This document shows, piece by piece, positions 25,669-35,001 of a DNA stretch of 64,000 bases. This stretch comes from an uncultured Lachnospiraceae bacterium (GTDB lineage Bacteria; Bacillota; Clostridia; Lachnospirales; Lachnospiraceae). Under the pieces are notes generated by a model. The model made no database searches. It was not told the origin of the DNA and saw only the letters and a list, made by a program, of their open reading frames with translations. The stretch is from the NCBI GenBank assembly GCA_910576815.1, contig CAJTKA010000001.1, forward strand, positions 62,001-126,000. The letters run 5' to 3'. The position numbers and the translations under genes are program-made. Each line of letters begins with the position of its first letter. The first letter of the stretch is position 1.

Positions 25669-26157
25669 ATGAAGGCAGCAATCTATCCGGGCAGCTTTGA
25701 TCCGGTGACTTACGGGCATCTGGACATTATCAGGCGTGCCTCTGATATTTTTGACGAATTGACCGTTAGCGTCTTGAATAATAAAACAAAGACTCCATTG
25801 TTTTCTGTGGAAGAACGTGTTAAAATGTTAGAGGAAGCGACCAAAGATCTGCCGAATGTAACGATCGATTCTTTTAGCGGGCTGTTGATCGATTATGCCG
25901 CTGATAAGGGCATTCACGTGGCAATCAGAGGGCTGCGCGCAATCACGGATTTTGAATACGAGCTGCAGATCGCACAGACCAACCGTAAGTTTTCCTCGGG
26001 AAAACTGGATACGGTGTTTTTGACGACCAGTCTTGAATACGCATACCTGAGTTCCTCCACAGTCAAGGAGATTGCCAGTTTTAACGGCGATATTTCAGAA
26101 TGTGTGCCTGACTTTGTCGGGAGGATGATCTATCAAAAATATGGATATCAGAGATAG
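25669..26157 (+). CDS. coaD: Phosphopantetheine adenylyltransferase
   Basis: Transfers AMP from ATP to 4'-phosphopantetheine, the penultimate step of coenzyme A synthesis. The 162 residues have the nucleotidyltransferase motif GSFDPVTYGH at the N-terminus and the second nucleotide motif YLSSSTVKEI (about 125-135). The ATG at 25669 after GCGAGGG gives the normal length; a TTG eight codons upstream is less likely. The coiled-coil gene follows 8 nt later, so the two are co-transcribed. Confidence 0.95.
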   Translation: MKAAIYPGSFDPVTYGHLDIIRRASDIFDELTVSVLNNKTKTPLFSVEERVKMLEEATKDLPNVTIDSFSGLLIDYAADKGIHVAIRGLRAITDFEYELQIAQTNRKFSSGKLDTVFLTTSLEYAYLSSSTVKEIASFNGDISECVPDFVGRMIYQKYGYQR

Positions 26158-26165
26158 GAGCAAGC

Positions 26166-26777
26166 ATGAGCAGCAGAATTGAACAACTGATCGACGAGAT
26201 TGAAGATTACATCGACGGCTGTAAGTTTCAGCCCCTCTCCAAGACGAACATCATCGTAAATAAAGAAGAAATCGATGAGCTCTTGCGGGAGCTTCGCATG
26301 AAAACACCGGATGAGATCAAGCGTTATCAGAAGATCATCTCCAACAAGGAAGCGATCTTAAATGATGCCCGCTCCAAGGCGGAAGCACTGATCAAGGACG
26401 CGACGGTGCAGACCACGGAGTTGATCAATGAGCACGAGATCATGCAGCAGGCTTATGCACAGGCAAATGAAGTTGTGCGCATGGCAACGACGCAGGCACA
26501 GGATATCCTGAACAAAGCCACCATGGAAGCGAACGGCGTCAGGACTTCAGCCATGCAGTATTTAGACGATATGCTCTCCAATCTGGAGAATATTATGACA
26601 GCTTCCCTCACGGCATCCACGGAACATTATGAGAATTTCTACAATACCATCAGCGGCTATTATGAGGTTGTTAAGGCAAACCGTGCGGAACTTCGTCCCG
26701 TAGAGGTGGAAAAGATGCTCAAGGAAGCCGAGGGTGAGGGCGATTCCGGATCCGCACCGGAGTTAAATCTGATGTAG
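26166..26777 (+). CDS. Coiled-coil protein linked to coaD
   Basis: A 203-residue soluble protein, largely helical, with a long heptad-like coiled coil over about residues 55-150 (rich in Ala, Glu, Gln, Lys, with repeated AQA/NEA patterns) and an acidic tail. Such proteins downstream of coaD are common in Lachnospiraceae and are annotated as ATPase subunit-like or DivIVA-like, but no ATP-binding motif is present here. The role is unknown; a filament-like or division-associated function would be speculation. A terminator follows. Confidence 0.8.
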   Translation: MSSRIEQLIDEIEDYIDGCKFQPLSKTNIIVNKEEIDELLRELRMKTPDEIKRYQKIISNKEAILNDARSKAEALIKDATVQTTELINEHEIMQQAYAQANEVVRMATTQAQDILNKATMEANGVRTSAMQYLDDMLSNLENIMTASLTASTEHYENFYNTISGYYEVVKANRAELRPVEVEKMLKEAEGEGDSGSAPELNLM

Positions 26778-26811
26778 TTACATAGCAACCATGATATGAC
26801 CAGAGCAAATG

Positions 26812-26846
26812 AGCCGGTTTCCAAAGAAGCCGGCTTATTCTTATCA
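26812..26846 (+). terminator. Intrinsic terminator after coiled-coil gene
   Basis: AGCCGGTTTC pairs with GAAGCCGGCT (10 bp, one G-T) around loop CAAA, followed by TATTCTTAT. It starts 35 nt after the stop codon. Confidence 0.8.
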
Positions 26847-26927
26847 TAATATCATCAATTGCGACAGTAAAATAGTGCAGTCATCCATGCCAAACGATGA
26901 TTTAGTTTACAGGGAGTAGTACGGTCC

Positions 26928-28364
26928 ATGCGATTTTCCATTTTCAGAATCTGCCGCAGTCAATTGAAAACAGCGATGGGAATACTCGTCGTCCTGTTGG
27001 CAATCTTTTCATATGCACCCGAGGTGTTAGCCGTAGAAGTCGGTTACGACGATCCGGAAGGGAACCGGGCGACAGCCGTCGGCGCGCAGGAGGGCGAAGC
27101 GCCGCAGGAAACACCGGAAAATATTGTTATTGTCATTGATCCCGGTCACGGCGGCGATCAGGAGGGCGGCATGTATGACGCCTTTGTGGAGAAGGAGATG
27201 ACCCTGATCACCGCAAAGGCCATGAAAGAAGAGTTAGAACAGTACGAGGGCGTAACGGTTTATCTTACCAGAGAAGACGACCGCAAAATGTCGCTGGAGG
27301 ACCGCGTGGCTTACGCAAAAGAAAAAAACGCGGATATGCTGTTCTGTCTCCACTATAATCTCTCAAAAGATCACAACACGCTTTTTGGGGCAGAGTGCTG
27401 GGTTTCCGCCTTTGACAAGTATTACAGCGAAGGCTACAGCTTTGCCGATATCGAAATCAAAGCGCTTGAGGAACTGGGGCTTTACTCACGGGGGATCAAG
27501 ACCCGCTTAAATGACGACGGCGATGATTACTACGGCATCATACGCCATGCCAGAGAGCAGGATCTCACCTGCGTACTGATTGAACACTGCCATATGGATC
27601 ATGGAAACGACAGGCCTTTTTGTGAGGGACGAAAGCAGTGGGAAGCCTTTGGCAGGCTGGACGCCGACTGCGCGGCAAAATACTTTCATCTGCGTTCTGA
27701 AAAGCTGGGAACGGATTATCGGGATTATCAGACCTTAAATGTACCAATTCCCCAAGGCGTGATGCGGCCCGACACCACAGAGCCCGACGTCTGTATGATC
27801 GAAGTGACGGATCAGGAGCAGGATACAGGCATGATCACCGTTTCTCTGGCTGCCGCAGACTATGACAGCGGCATGCTTTATTATGACTACAGCTATGACG
27901 GCGGAGAAACGTTTTCTGCCAGATACGCCTGGGCGGATAAGGCCGCAGACACCATCACCTTCACCATGCAGGCGCCTCCGCACATCATTCCACAGATCGT
28001 GGTGCGGGGTTATAACGGCTATGATTTGTATACCGTAAGCAATCCGGTCACGCTGCCTTCCATGGATTATAAGACAGAGGAGGAGATCGCTGCGGAACTT
28101 GCCGAAACGGAGGCACTGGAAGCAGCCGCGCGGGCGGAGGAAGCAAAAAAACTGCAGGAACTGGACGCGGATCAGAAAAACTATGTGGAGATCCGTCGGA
28201 AACAGACAGAAGATGCGTCCTATACCCCCACAGTAGGAGATTTCCTGAAGATCTGTCTGCTCTGTGCCCTGATCGTTGTCGGCGCAGCCCTTTCTGCGGC
28301 GGTCTTCCTGAAAAGCAGAAGGATGCGGAAGCGACACAAGAAGCGCAGAAAACGCAAAAAATAG
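26928..28364 (+). CDS. N-acetylmuramoyl-L-alanine amidase with C-terminal membrane anchor
   Basis: Cleaves the bond between the glycan and the peptide of peptidoglycan. The 478 residues have an N-terminal signal peptide (hydrophobic core about 15-32, likely cut after VLA) and an Amidase_3 domain (about 63-265) with zinc and catalytic residues in VIDPGHGGDQ, FVEKEMTL, CLHYN and LIEHCHMDHGND. A beta-rich, Ig-like module (about 280-380) and an Ala/Glu-rich helix (about 385-425) follow, then a membrane helix (about 441-463) and a very basic tail. The protein would be anchored at its C-terminus with the enzyme outside. A CAGGGAG site precedes the ATG. Confidence 0.88.
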   Translation: MRFSIFRICRSQLKTAMGILVVLLAIFSYAPEVLAVEVGYDDPEGNRATAVGAQEGEAPQETPENIVIVIDPGHGGDQEGGMYDAFVEKEMTLITAKAMKEELEQYEGVTVYLTREDDRKMSLEDRVAYAKEKNADMLFCLHYNLSKDHNTLFGAECWVSAFDKYYSEGYSFADIEIKALEELGLYSRGIKTRLNDDGDDYYGIIRHAREQDLTCVLIEHCHMDHGNDRPFCEGRKQWEAFGRLDADCAAKYFHLRSEKLGTDYRDYQTLNVPIPQGVMRPDTTEPDVCMIEVTDQEQDTGMITVSLAAADYDSGMLYYDYSYDGGETFSARYAWADKAADTITFTMQAPPHIIPQIVVRGYNGYDLYTVSNPVTLPSMDYKTEEEIAAELAETEALEAAARAEEAKKLQELDADQKNYVEIRRKQTEDASYTPTVGDFLKICLLCALIVVGAALSAAVFLKSRRMRKRHKKRRKRKK

Positions 28365-28412
28365 AATAGATGATAAAAAATGCAATCGTATCAGAGAGGG
28401 CCGCAGGCAGGG

Positions 28413-29411
28413 CTAAAAGGGTTGCCAGAGCGCATAGCAAAACGCCGTGAGAGCGGTTTGTACGATTTTATGTACCAGATATGGGCCGATCGAGAGGTCT
28501 GCGCGGCAGATCATACTGTAAGTCTGGCCGATACAGGATAATCCGCCGAAAGGCAGAAGAATCAACACGGTATAAGGGAGAAACTGACCGCATCGGTCAA
28601 TTCCGCTGGTGATCTCCAAAATGCAGTTGTAAAGGCCCAAAAGTCCCGGTGAAAGCTGAGAAAACGGCACGAAAAGGATGTTGAGCAGATTAAAAAATAC
28701 CATGTAACCGCCCAGCTTTGCGATGCCAAGCAGTCCTGAAAGGATAGCTTCGTCAGCGGCAGCCAAAAGAGACGGCGGAGTTGATTTCACGGATTTATCG
28801 GAAGGCTGTAGCATCTTGCTTGCCTGCATACCATTGACCATATTAGTCATTTTCATGCCGCGCCTTTGTTTCATATGAGGGAAAATGCGCATCAGCATGA
28901 AACCGTAAAGCAGGGGAATCCCATACATGATAAGAAATGGCTCTGATACCTTTTTGATTCCAAGCATGGGCATGGCAAAGCTCAAAAAATAGATGGGACC
29001 GATATTATTGCAGAAAGCGAGCAGACGTTCTGCTTCCCATTTGGAAAGCTTTCCCGCAGCATACAACTCGCCGACGATCCGCGCGCCCATGGGAAAACCG
29101 CATAGAAAGCCCATAATCAGAGTGTATGTGCCGTTTGGCGAGGTGCGAAACAGGAAGCGGAGGAAGGGATGAGCGAGTCGGACGACCCCTTCCGTCAGAT
29201 TCAAGCGGATCAGGATGCCGGAGAGAATCATAAAGGGCAGGAGTGTCGGTATCATCTTTTGAAACCAGAGATTCAAGCCGGTAGAGGCATACTGCAAAGA
29301 CAGAACGGGAAAGCGCAGCAATAAAAAGATCAAATAAATGCCGATTGCCATATACAAAAAGCGGAATAAGGGCTGCCAAAGTCTTTGCAGCGATTTGCGA
29401 TAAACTGTCAT
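28413..29411 (-). CDS. YlbJ-like sporulation integral membrane protein
   Basis: A 332-residue polytopic membrane protein with nucleoside-recognition (Gate) motifs, matching the YlbJ family: PTLLPFMILSGILIRL, then FLCGFPMGARIVGELY and FCNNIGPIYFL. In Bacillus subtilis YlbJ is needed for spore heat resistance, and related proteins transport small molecules. The frame extends 43 codons further upstream, but the ATG at 29411 follows GGAGAA at a good distance and begins MTVYRKSL. The insert at about 190-225 is hydrophilic. It converges with the amidase gene and is divergent from the HAD gene. Confidence 0.85.
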   Translation of the reverse strand: MTVYRKSLQRLWQPLFRFLYMAIGIYLIFLLLRFPVLSLQYASTGLNLWFQKMIPTLLPFMILSGILIRLNLTEGVVRLAHPFLRFLFRTSPNGTYTLIMGFLCGFPMGARIVGELYAAGKLSKWEAERLLAFCNNIGPIYFLSFAMPMLGIKKVSEPFLIMYGIPLLYGFMLMRIFPHMKQRRGMKMTNMVNGMQASKMLQPSDKSVKSTPPSLLAAADEAILSGLLGIAKLGGYMVFFNLLNILFVPFSQLSPGLLGLYNCILEITSGIDRCGQFLPYTVLILLPFGGLSCIGQTYSMICRADLSIGPYLVHKIVQTALTAFCYALWQPF

Positions 29412-29656
29412 ATAGATTCTCCATGCAGGCACTATGGCGATGACATTTGCCCGGAACTTTGGAATCACACGGGCAGCCGGCGCTGATAGTAACTGTATTG
29501 CAGATTTGTACATGTATATTCTCAAAACACACTGCGGCATGACAACATACGGAAGAAATACCGTAAAAGCTCAGAAAACACCAGAAAAAATACAAAATAT
29601 ACAGAACAAAGACGATAGAGGAACATTACAGCGAAACACGCAGAGAGGGACACAGG

Positions 29657-30310
29657 ATGGTAGAAGCGGTTATCTTTGATCTGGACGGCTCCATGGTGGA
29701 TTCCATGTGGATCTGGAGAGCCATCGATATCGAATATCTCGGAAAGTTTGGCATTGAACTGCCGGAAAATCTGCAGGCCTGTATCGAAGGTATGAGTTTT
29801 TCCGAGACAGCGGCTTATTTCAAGGAGCGGTTCGCCCTGCCTGACGATCTGGAAACAATCAAAGCGGACTGGAACCGCATGGCATGGGACAAATATGCCC
29901 ATGAAGTGCCCGTCAAGGAGGGCGTGCGGGAACTTCTTGCCTACTGTCAGGAACACGGCATCAAAGCAGGGATCGCCACCAGCAATTCCAGACAGTTAGT
30001 GGAAAATGTGGTGCAGGCGCATCAGATGGAAGCCTGCTTTGGCTGTATCATGACGGCCTGCGAGGTGGAGAAGGGTAAGCCTGCCCCTGACATTTATCTG
30101 GCTGTTGCGAAAGAATTGTCCGTTGCGCCCGAAAACTGTCTGGTTTTTGAGGATATCATCCCTGGCATTCAGGCAGGAAAAGCAGCGGGAATGCAGGTCT
30201 GCGCTGTCTATGACAAATATTCCGAATACCAGGATACGGAAAAGCGCAGGCTGGCAGACTATTATACGTATGGTTTTAGGGAATTGATAGACGAGGGAGT
30301 GCTGGCATGA
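29657..30310 (+). CDS. HAD-family phosphatase
   Basis: A 217-residue soluble HAD hydrolase of the phosphoglucomutase-like subfamily. Motif I is FDLDGSMVDS with the nucleophile Asp; a small helical cap follows (about 18-80), then motif II IATSNS, the motif III lysine in KGKPAPDIYL, and motif IV FEDIIPGIQAGKAAGM. Substrates of this subfamily are sugar phosphates or similar, and cannot be fixed from sequence. Its stop overlaps the next start as ATGA, so it is coupled to ygiQ. The 245-nt gap upstream, shared with the YlbJ-like gene, shows no clear promoter or structure. Confidence 0.88.
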   Translation: MVEAVIFDLDGSMVDSMWIWRAIDIEYLGKFGIELPENLQACIEGMSFSETAAYFKERFALPDDLETIKADWNRMAWDKYAHEVPVKEGVRELLAYCQEHGIKAGIATSNSRQLVENVVQAHQMEACFGCIMTACEVEKGKPAPDIYLAVAKELSVAPENCLVFEDIIPGIQAGKAAGMQVCAVYDKYSEYQDTEKRRLADYYTYGFRELIDEGVLA

Positions 30311-32301
30311 GTTTTCTACCGATTTCACAACAGGATATGGAAGCACAGGGCATAGCGCAGCTTGACTTTGTCTATGTGATCGGGGACGCCTATGTAGATC
30401 ATCCTTCCTTTGGTCATGCCATTATCAGCAGGGTTTTGGAGGCCCATGGCTACAGCGTAGGCATCATTTCCCAGCCCGACTGGAAGGATGAGAAAAGCAT
30501 CACGGTTTTGGGGCGGCCCAGACTGGCTTTTCTTGTCTCCGGCGGCAACATGGATTCCATGGTCAACCACTATTTTGTCTCGGGAAAACGCAGGCCAACG
30601 GATGCCTACACCCCCGGCGGCGTGATGGGAAAACGTCCCGACCATGCGACGGTCGTCTACGGAAATCTCATCCGCAAGGTCTATAAGGACGTGCCCATTG
30701 TGATCGGCGGTATCGAGGCCAGCTTAAGACGGCTTGCGCACTACGATTACTGGTCAAACAGCTTCAAACGTTCCATCCTGTTAGACAGTCAGGCAGACCT
30801 GATATCCTACGGCATGGGAGAGAAGTCCATCGTGGAGATCGCGGAGGCGCTTAATAGCGGCATTGCCGTGCGGGATATCACCTTTATCCCGGGGACGGTT
30901 TGGCGCACAAAGGATAAAAGCGGCATTTTAGACGGTATCGCCCTGCCTTCCTATGAGGAGCTGAAGGCAGAACCGAAGCGGTATGCCGAAAGCTTTCAGA
31001 TCCAGTATCAAAATACAGATCCTTTTACGGGAAAGGCCCTGATCGAGGCTTATCCGAATGGTATCTATGCAGTGCAGAATCCGCCTCAGCCGCCGCTTTC
31101 CGTGCAGGAGATGGATGACGTTTATGATCTGCCTTATATGCGGACCTATCATCCTTCTTATGAAGCGGCAGGCGGCGTTCCCGCCATTTCCGAGATCAAA
31201 TTCTCGCTGGTCAGCAACAGAGGGTGCTTCGGCGGCTGTAATTTTTGCGCCCTCACCTTCCATCAGGGCAGGACGGTACAGGTCAGAAGCCACGAATCCA
31301 TTTTGCGGGAAGCAGCGCTGATGATAGAGGATCCCGATTTTAAGGGCTATATCCACGATGTGGGCGGTCCCACCGCCAATTTCCGGCATCCTTCCTGTCA
31401 AAAACAGCTGTCAAAAGGTGTCTGCAAGGACAGACAGTGCCTTTTTCCCACGCCCTGTCCCAATCTGGAGGCGGATCATGGCGATTACCTTGCGCTCTTA
31501 CGAAAGCTGCGTGCGCTGCCCGGCGTAAAGAAGGTGTTCATCCGCTCAGGTATCCGCTTTGACTACCTGCTGGCCGATTCTGATGATATGTTTTTCCGTG
31601 AATTGGTGGAACATCATATCAGCGGTCAATTAAAAGTTGCACCGGAGCACATTTCGGACGCAGTGCTGACTCTGATGGGCAAGCCGAAAAAGGCCGTCTA
31701 TGAAGCCTTTGTAAAGAAATACACCGGACTGAACGAAAAACTGGGGAAAAAGCAGTTCCTCGTGCCATACCTGATGTCATCGCATCCGGGCTCCACCTTG
31801 AAAGAAGCAATCGAACTGGCGGAGTATCTGCGCGATCTTGGCTACATGCCCGAACAGGTGCAGGATTTCTACCCGACACCCTCCACCGTGTCCACGGTCA
31901 TGTACTACACGGGTATCGATCCCCGAGACGGGATAGAGGTGTATGTCTGCAAGAATCCGCATGAAAAGGCGATGCAGCGGGCGTTGATCCAGTACCGCAA
32001 TCCAAACAATTACGAACTGGTGCGGGAAGCCCTCATCAAGGGCGGCAGGGAGGATCTAATCGGTTTTGATAAAAAATGCCTGATTCGGCCGCGGAAGATG
32101 AAAACAGCAGCAGAAAACGCGGGAGGGCGGAAGAAGACGGCCATGAACAGCGGCGGCAGACGACCTGCCAAAGCTGAGCTGTCTGCAAAAAGGACAGGAG
32201 GCAGTCAATCGGGCGCACAGAGCGGCAAACAAAACCGCATGGCGGATGTCGGAAAAAGAAGAAAGAAGACGATCCGCAATGTGCATCAGAAGAAAAAGTG
32301 A
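30307..32301 (+). CDS. ygiQ: YgiQ family radical SAM protein
   Basis: A 664-residue member of the UPF0313/YgiQ family. The N-terminal part (about 10-290) is the family-specific domain with GGIEASLRRLAHYDYWS; the radical SAM cluster motif C-x3-C-x2-C is at Cys307, Cys311 and Cys314 (RGCFGGCNFCA). The barrel continues to about 560 with LKVAPEHISD and FYPTPSTVST. The last roughly 80 residues are basic and low in complexity (Lys, Arg, Gly). The reaction of the family is unknown. It is coupled to the HAD gene upstream and followed 12 nt later by an SDR gene. Confidence 0.92.
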   Translation: MSFLPISQQDMEAQGIAQLDFVYVIGDAYVDHPSFGHAIISRVLEAHGYSVGIISQPDWKDEKSITVLGRPRLAFLVSGGNMDSMVNHYFVSGKRRPTDAYTPGGVMGKRPDHATVVYGNLIRKVYKDVPIVIGGIEASLRRLAHYDYWSNSFKRSILLDSQADLISYGMGEKSIVEIAEALNSGIAVRDITFIPGTVWRTKDKSGILDGIALPSYEELKAEPKRYAESFQIQYQNTDPFTGKALIEAYPNGIYAVQNPPQPPLSVQEMDDVYDLPYMRTYHPSYEAAGGVPAISEIKFSLVSNRGCFGGCNFCALTFHQGRTVQVRSHESILREAALMIEDPDFKGYIHDVGGPTANFRHPSCQKQLSKGVCKDRQCLFPTPCPNLEADHGDYLALLRKLRALPGVKKVFIRSGIRFDYLLADSDDMFFRELVEHHISGQLKVAPEHISDAVLTLMGKPKKAVYEAFVKKYTGLNEKLGKKQFLVPYLMSSHPGSTLKEAIELAEYLRDLGYMPEQVQDFYPTPSTVSTVMYYTGIDPRDGIEVYVCKNPHEKAMQRALIQYRNPNNYELVREALIKGGREDLIGFDKKCLIRPRKMKTAAENAGGRKKTAMNSGGRRPAKAELSAKRTGGSQSGAQSGKQNRMADVGKRRKKTIRNVHQKKK

Positions 32302-32313
32302 AAGGAAAGCGTA

Positions 32314-33063
32314 ATGAATATTGCCATAATCACAGGCGCATCCTCCGGTATGGGCCGGGAATTTGCGGGGCGCTTGGACAGCCTGCTAAAAAAGACGGAC
32401 GAGATCTGGCTGCTGGCCCGCAGAAAAGAGAAGCTTGACGCGCTGGCTGCGCAAGTGCAGACAAAGACCCGCGCCATCGCCATCGACCTGACAAGTGAGA
32501 AAGAGCTTGCGCAGTTTGCGGAAGTGCTGGCAATCAGCAATGCGAGGATCACCGTGTTGGTGAATTGTGCGGGCACGGGGAAATATGGTCCCTTCTTTAC
32601 ACTTGACACAAAAACTTGCATGGAGATGCTGCACGTAAACGTTTTCGCCCTGACAGAGATGACAAGGATCTGTCTGCCTTACATGAGGAAGGGCAGCCGT
32701 ATCATAGAACTGGCTTCAGGAGCGGCCTTTCTGCCGCAGGCGGATTTTGCGGTCTATGCCGCGTCAAAGGCCTATGTGTACTCCTTGGGCCGTGCACTGG
32801 CAAAAGAATTGCAGTCGAAAGGCATCCATGTGACAACGGTCTGTCCCGGGCCCGTGGATACGCCTTTTTTGGAATATGCTTATAACGATCCATCCTCTAT
32901 GAGCAGCCTTAAGAAACTGACCATGGAGACCGCAAAGCGGGTAGTGGAAACGGCTCTTAGGGACAACCTGAAAGGAAAACCTGTTTCGGTCTGCGGTCTT
33001 CCGATGAAGCTTTTGTATCTGGCGACGCAGAGCGTACCGAATATGTTACAGATTTTGATGTGA
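32314..33063 (+). CDS. Short-chain dehydrogenase/reductase
   Basis: A 249-residue NAD(P)-dependent oxidoreductase of the classical SDR fold. It has the cofactor motif TGASSGMG (about 8-15), LVNCAGTG, and the catalytic Ser and YAASK (about 149-153), with PGPVDTPF after them. The substrate is unknown. GAAAGGAAAG precedes the ATG. It is part of a tight same-strand run with ygiQ and the next unknown gene. A decayed SDR relative lies at 42252-42543. Confidence 0.9.
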   Translation: MNIAIITGASSGMGREFAGRLDSLLKKTDEIWLLARRKEKLDALAAQVQTKTRAIAIDLTSEKELAQFAEVLAISNARITVLVNCAGTGKYGPFFTLDTKTCMEMLHVNVFALTEMTRICLPYMRKGSRIIELASGAAFLPQADFAVYAASKAYVYSLGRALAKELQSKGIHVTTVCPGPVDTPFLEYAYNDPSSMSSLKKLTMETAKRVVETALRDNLKGKPVSVCGLPMKLLYLATQSVPNMLQILM

Positions 33064-33070
33064 AGGAGAA

Positions 33071-33646
33071 ATGATGAAAAATCTTTTGACCCCCAAGGGC
33101 AGCTACGGCTACCTGCAAAACCGAAAACTCTACACTGTGCTCAGAACCCTGCTGTATTTTGCAATCAGCTCAGGACTCTACTGCAGCGGATACGTAAAAA
33201 CCGGGAGCAGCAAGAATCTGCTGACGATCGTTGCTGTTTTAGGATGCCTGCCAGCCTGCAAGAGCCTGATCAACTTTATTATTTTTTTCAGGGCGAAAGG
33301 GTGCAGTGAGCGCTTAAGGAATGTTCTTTGCGCCTATGATGAGAAACTGACCGTCTTTTATGACCTATACTTTACCTCCTATCAGAAGAATTTTTCCATC
33401 AGCCACATGGCCTTAAAGGGCGGTATCCTCTGCGGGATTACGGAAGATGCGGCCTGTGATGTACAGCAGGCGCAAAAACATTTGGAAAAGATGCTTGTGC
33501 AGGAAGGCATAAAAAATGTGACGGTTAACATATTTTCTCAGGAGGAAGGATATATTGACCGACTCAGTCGGTTGGTGGAGATGGATGTGAAAGAACATCC
33601 GCAGAGAGAGGAAATCATCGAACTGCTGTATTCCGTTTCCATCTGA
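33071..33646 (+). CDS. Conserved hypothetical membrane protein
   Basis: A 191-residue protein that I cannot assign to a named family. It starts with MKNLLTPKGSYGYL, then has two hydrophobic segments (about 24-42 and 47-72) and a soluble C-terminal half that reads like an alpha/beta fold (KLTVFYDLYFTSY, then ITEDA, then QKHLEKMLVQEG). AAGGAG lies 2-7 nt upstream of two adjacent ATG codons (33071 and 33074); the second gives better spacing. It starts 7 nt after the SDR stop, so the two are co-transcribed. Confidence 0.75.
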   Translation: MMKNLLTPKGSYGYLQNRKLYTVLRTLLYFAISSGLYCSGYVKTGSSKNLLTIVAVLGCLPACKSLINFIIFFRAKGCSERLRNVLCAYDEKLTVFYDLYFTSYQKNFSISHMALKGGILCGITEDAACDVQQAQKHLEKMLVQEGIKNVTVNIFSQEEGYIDRLSRLVEMDVKEHPQREEIIELLYSVSI

Positions 33647-33724
33647 TAAAGAGGCGTGGATCGGGAAAAGCACGAAACAGCCGAATCATTACATTTGTAG
33701 CGAGTCAAACGGGATAACATTGCC

Positions 33725-34843
33725 ATGTATCAAACGATCATTACCGACAGGGAAGCCGGACAGCGGCTTGACAAATATCTGCATCGGCTCCTGCCAAACG
33801 CGGGCAGCGGCTTCCTCTACAAGATGCTGCGAAAAAAGAATATCACCTTGAATGATAAAAAGGCGGACGGAAGCGAAAAAATTGTCACGGGAGACTGTGT
33901 CAAAGTGTTTTTTGCGCCGGAAACACTCTCTAAGTTTATGGGAACGGCCGCTGCATTGTTAAAAGACGGCGCAAATACGGCAGAAGATGAGGTCGCGTCA
34001 ATTGACCACTTGAAAACTTTGGTGCCGGAGTATGCGACGGCCTATGAAAAACTGGCGGACATTCAGGTGATCTATGAAAACGATCATGTCCTGATTGCGG
34101 ATAAACCGGCGGGTATCCTCTCTCAGAAAGCCAAAAAGACGGACCTTTCCCTGAACGAGTGGCTGATCGGCTATCTTTTGCGAAGCGGCTTTCTGACGGC
34201 GAACGAGCTGCGCTTTTTTAAGCCTTCTGTCTGCAATCGCTTAGACCGCAACACCAGCGGTATCGTGCTTTGTGCCAAGTCCTTACAGGGCGCACAGCTG
34301 TTGGGGAAACTGTTGAAGGAACGGACACTCCACAAATTTTATCAAACCTATGTGAAAGGGCAGATTACTAAGGCGCAGTTGATCGAAGGTGTTCTTTGGA
34401 AAGATGAGCGGACAAATCGGGTAACGGTATCTTCGATGCTTAAGACGCGCCTGTCTGCGCCACAACATTCGCAAAAGAATATAACTGGCAACGTTACCTC
34501 ATCGCGTCCGCCAAAATCAGATGCCGCCCGAATTAAAACCGCTTACCGTCCCCTGCGGATCGAACGTGACAAAACCCTTCTGGAAGTGGAACTGTTTACG
34601 GGAAAATCCCACCAGATTCGTGCGCATCTGGCAAGTATCGGTCATCCGCTGTTGGGAGATTACAAGTACGGCGACAAAAAGTGGAATGAAAGCTACCGTC
34701 AAAAATTCGGCGTGCAGGCACAGCTTTTACACGCGTATCAAGTAGTATTTCCGCTGCTTGACGCGCCTTTTGCGGATCTGAGCGAACGTACGTTTTCTTG
34801 CGAAATGCCATTCATTTTTAAGTGTGTCTCCGATCCAAACTAA
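33725..34843 (+). CDS. RluA-family pseudouridine synthase
   Basis: Converts specific uridines of RNA to pseudouridine. The 372 residues have an N-terminal S4 RNA-binding domain (about 1-80, AGQRLDKYLHRLLPNAG) and a catalytic domain with RLDRNTSGIVL, including the catalytic Asp (about 175), and the C-terminal motif GKSHQIRAHLASIGHPLLGD. A low-complexity insert of about 40 residues (about 240-275, Ser/Thr/Asn/Lys-rich) interrupts the domain. Which of the RluA, RluC or RluD targets it modifies cannot be told. No obvious ribosome binding site is seen, so the start is a little uncertain. Confidence 0.88.
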   Translation: MYQTIITDREAGQRLDKYLHRLLPNAGSGFLYKMLRKKNITLNDKKADGSEKIVTGDCVKVFFAPETLSKFMGTAAALLKDGANTAEDEVASIDHLKTLVPEYATAYEKLADIQVIYENDHVLIADKPAGILSQKAKKTDLSLNEWLIGYLLRSGFLTANELRFFKPSVCNRLDRNTSGIVLCAKSLQGAQLLGKLLKERTLHKFYQTYVKGQITKAQLIEGVLWKDERTNRVTVSSMLKTRLSAPQHSQKNITGNVTSSRPPKSDAARIKTAYRPLRIERDKTLLEVELFTGKSHQIRAHLASIGHPLLGDYKYGDKKWNESYRQKFGVQAQLLHAYQVVFPLLDAPFADLSERTFSCEMPFIFKCVSDPN

Positions 34844-34846
34844 AGC

Positions 34847-34860
34847 AGAACATTTGTTCT
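34847..34860. promoter_or_regulatory. LexA-type box at recU
   Basis: AGAACATTTGTTCT has the Firmicutes LexA pattern GAAC-N4-GTTC with perfectly complementary arms. It ends on the first base of the recU -35 hexamer, so bound LexA would block the promoter. Its core is identical to a box in front of yneA (63007-63020). Confidence 0.7.
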
Positions 34861-34888
34861 TGATTTCTTTTTTCGGTAGGAGTATAAT
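34860..34888 (+). promoter_or_regulatory. Promoter for recU
   Basis: TTGATT, a 17-bp spacer and a perfect TATAAT (34883-34888). The predicted leader is about 107 nt. A weaker second promoter-like pair, TTGCAA-18 bp-TAGAAT, lies within the leader. Confidence 0.7.
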
Positions 34889-35001
34889 CAGATAAACGAA
34901 GAAGCTTGTTTGACACAGGGTTTACGCATTGCCGTAAAATCCATTGCAATTCCATTCCTATATAGAGTAGAATAGAATGATACTTCAAAACGAGGATTAC
35001 A

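Noticed and set aside
29434..29679. 81-residue frame in the gap before the HAD gene
   Set aside because: It has no ribosome binding site, is low in hydrophobic residues, and overlaps the HAD gene start in another frame.
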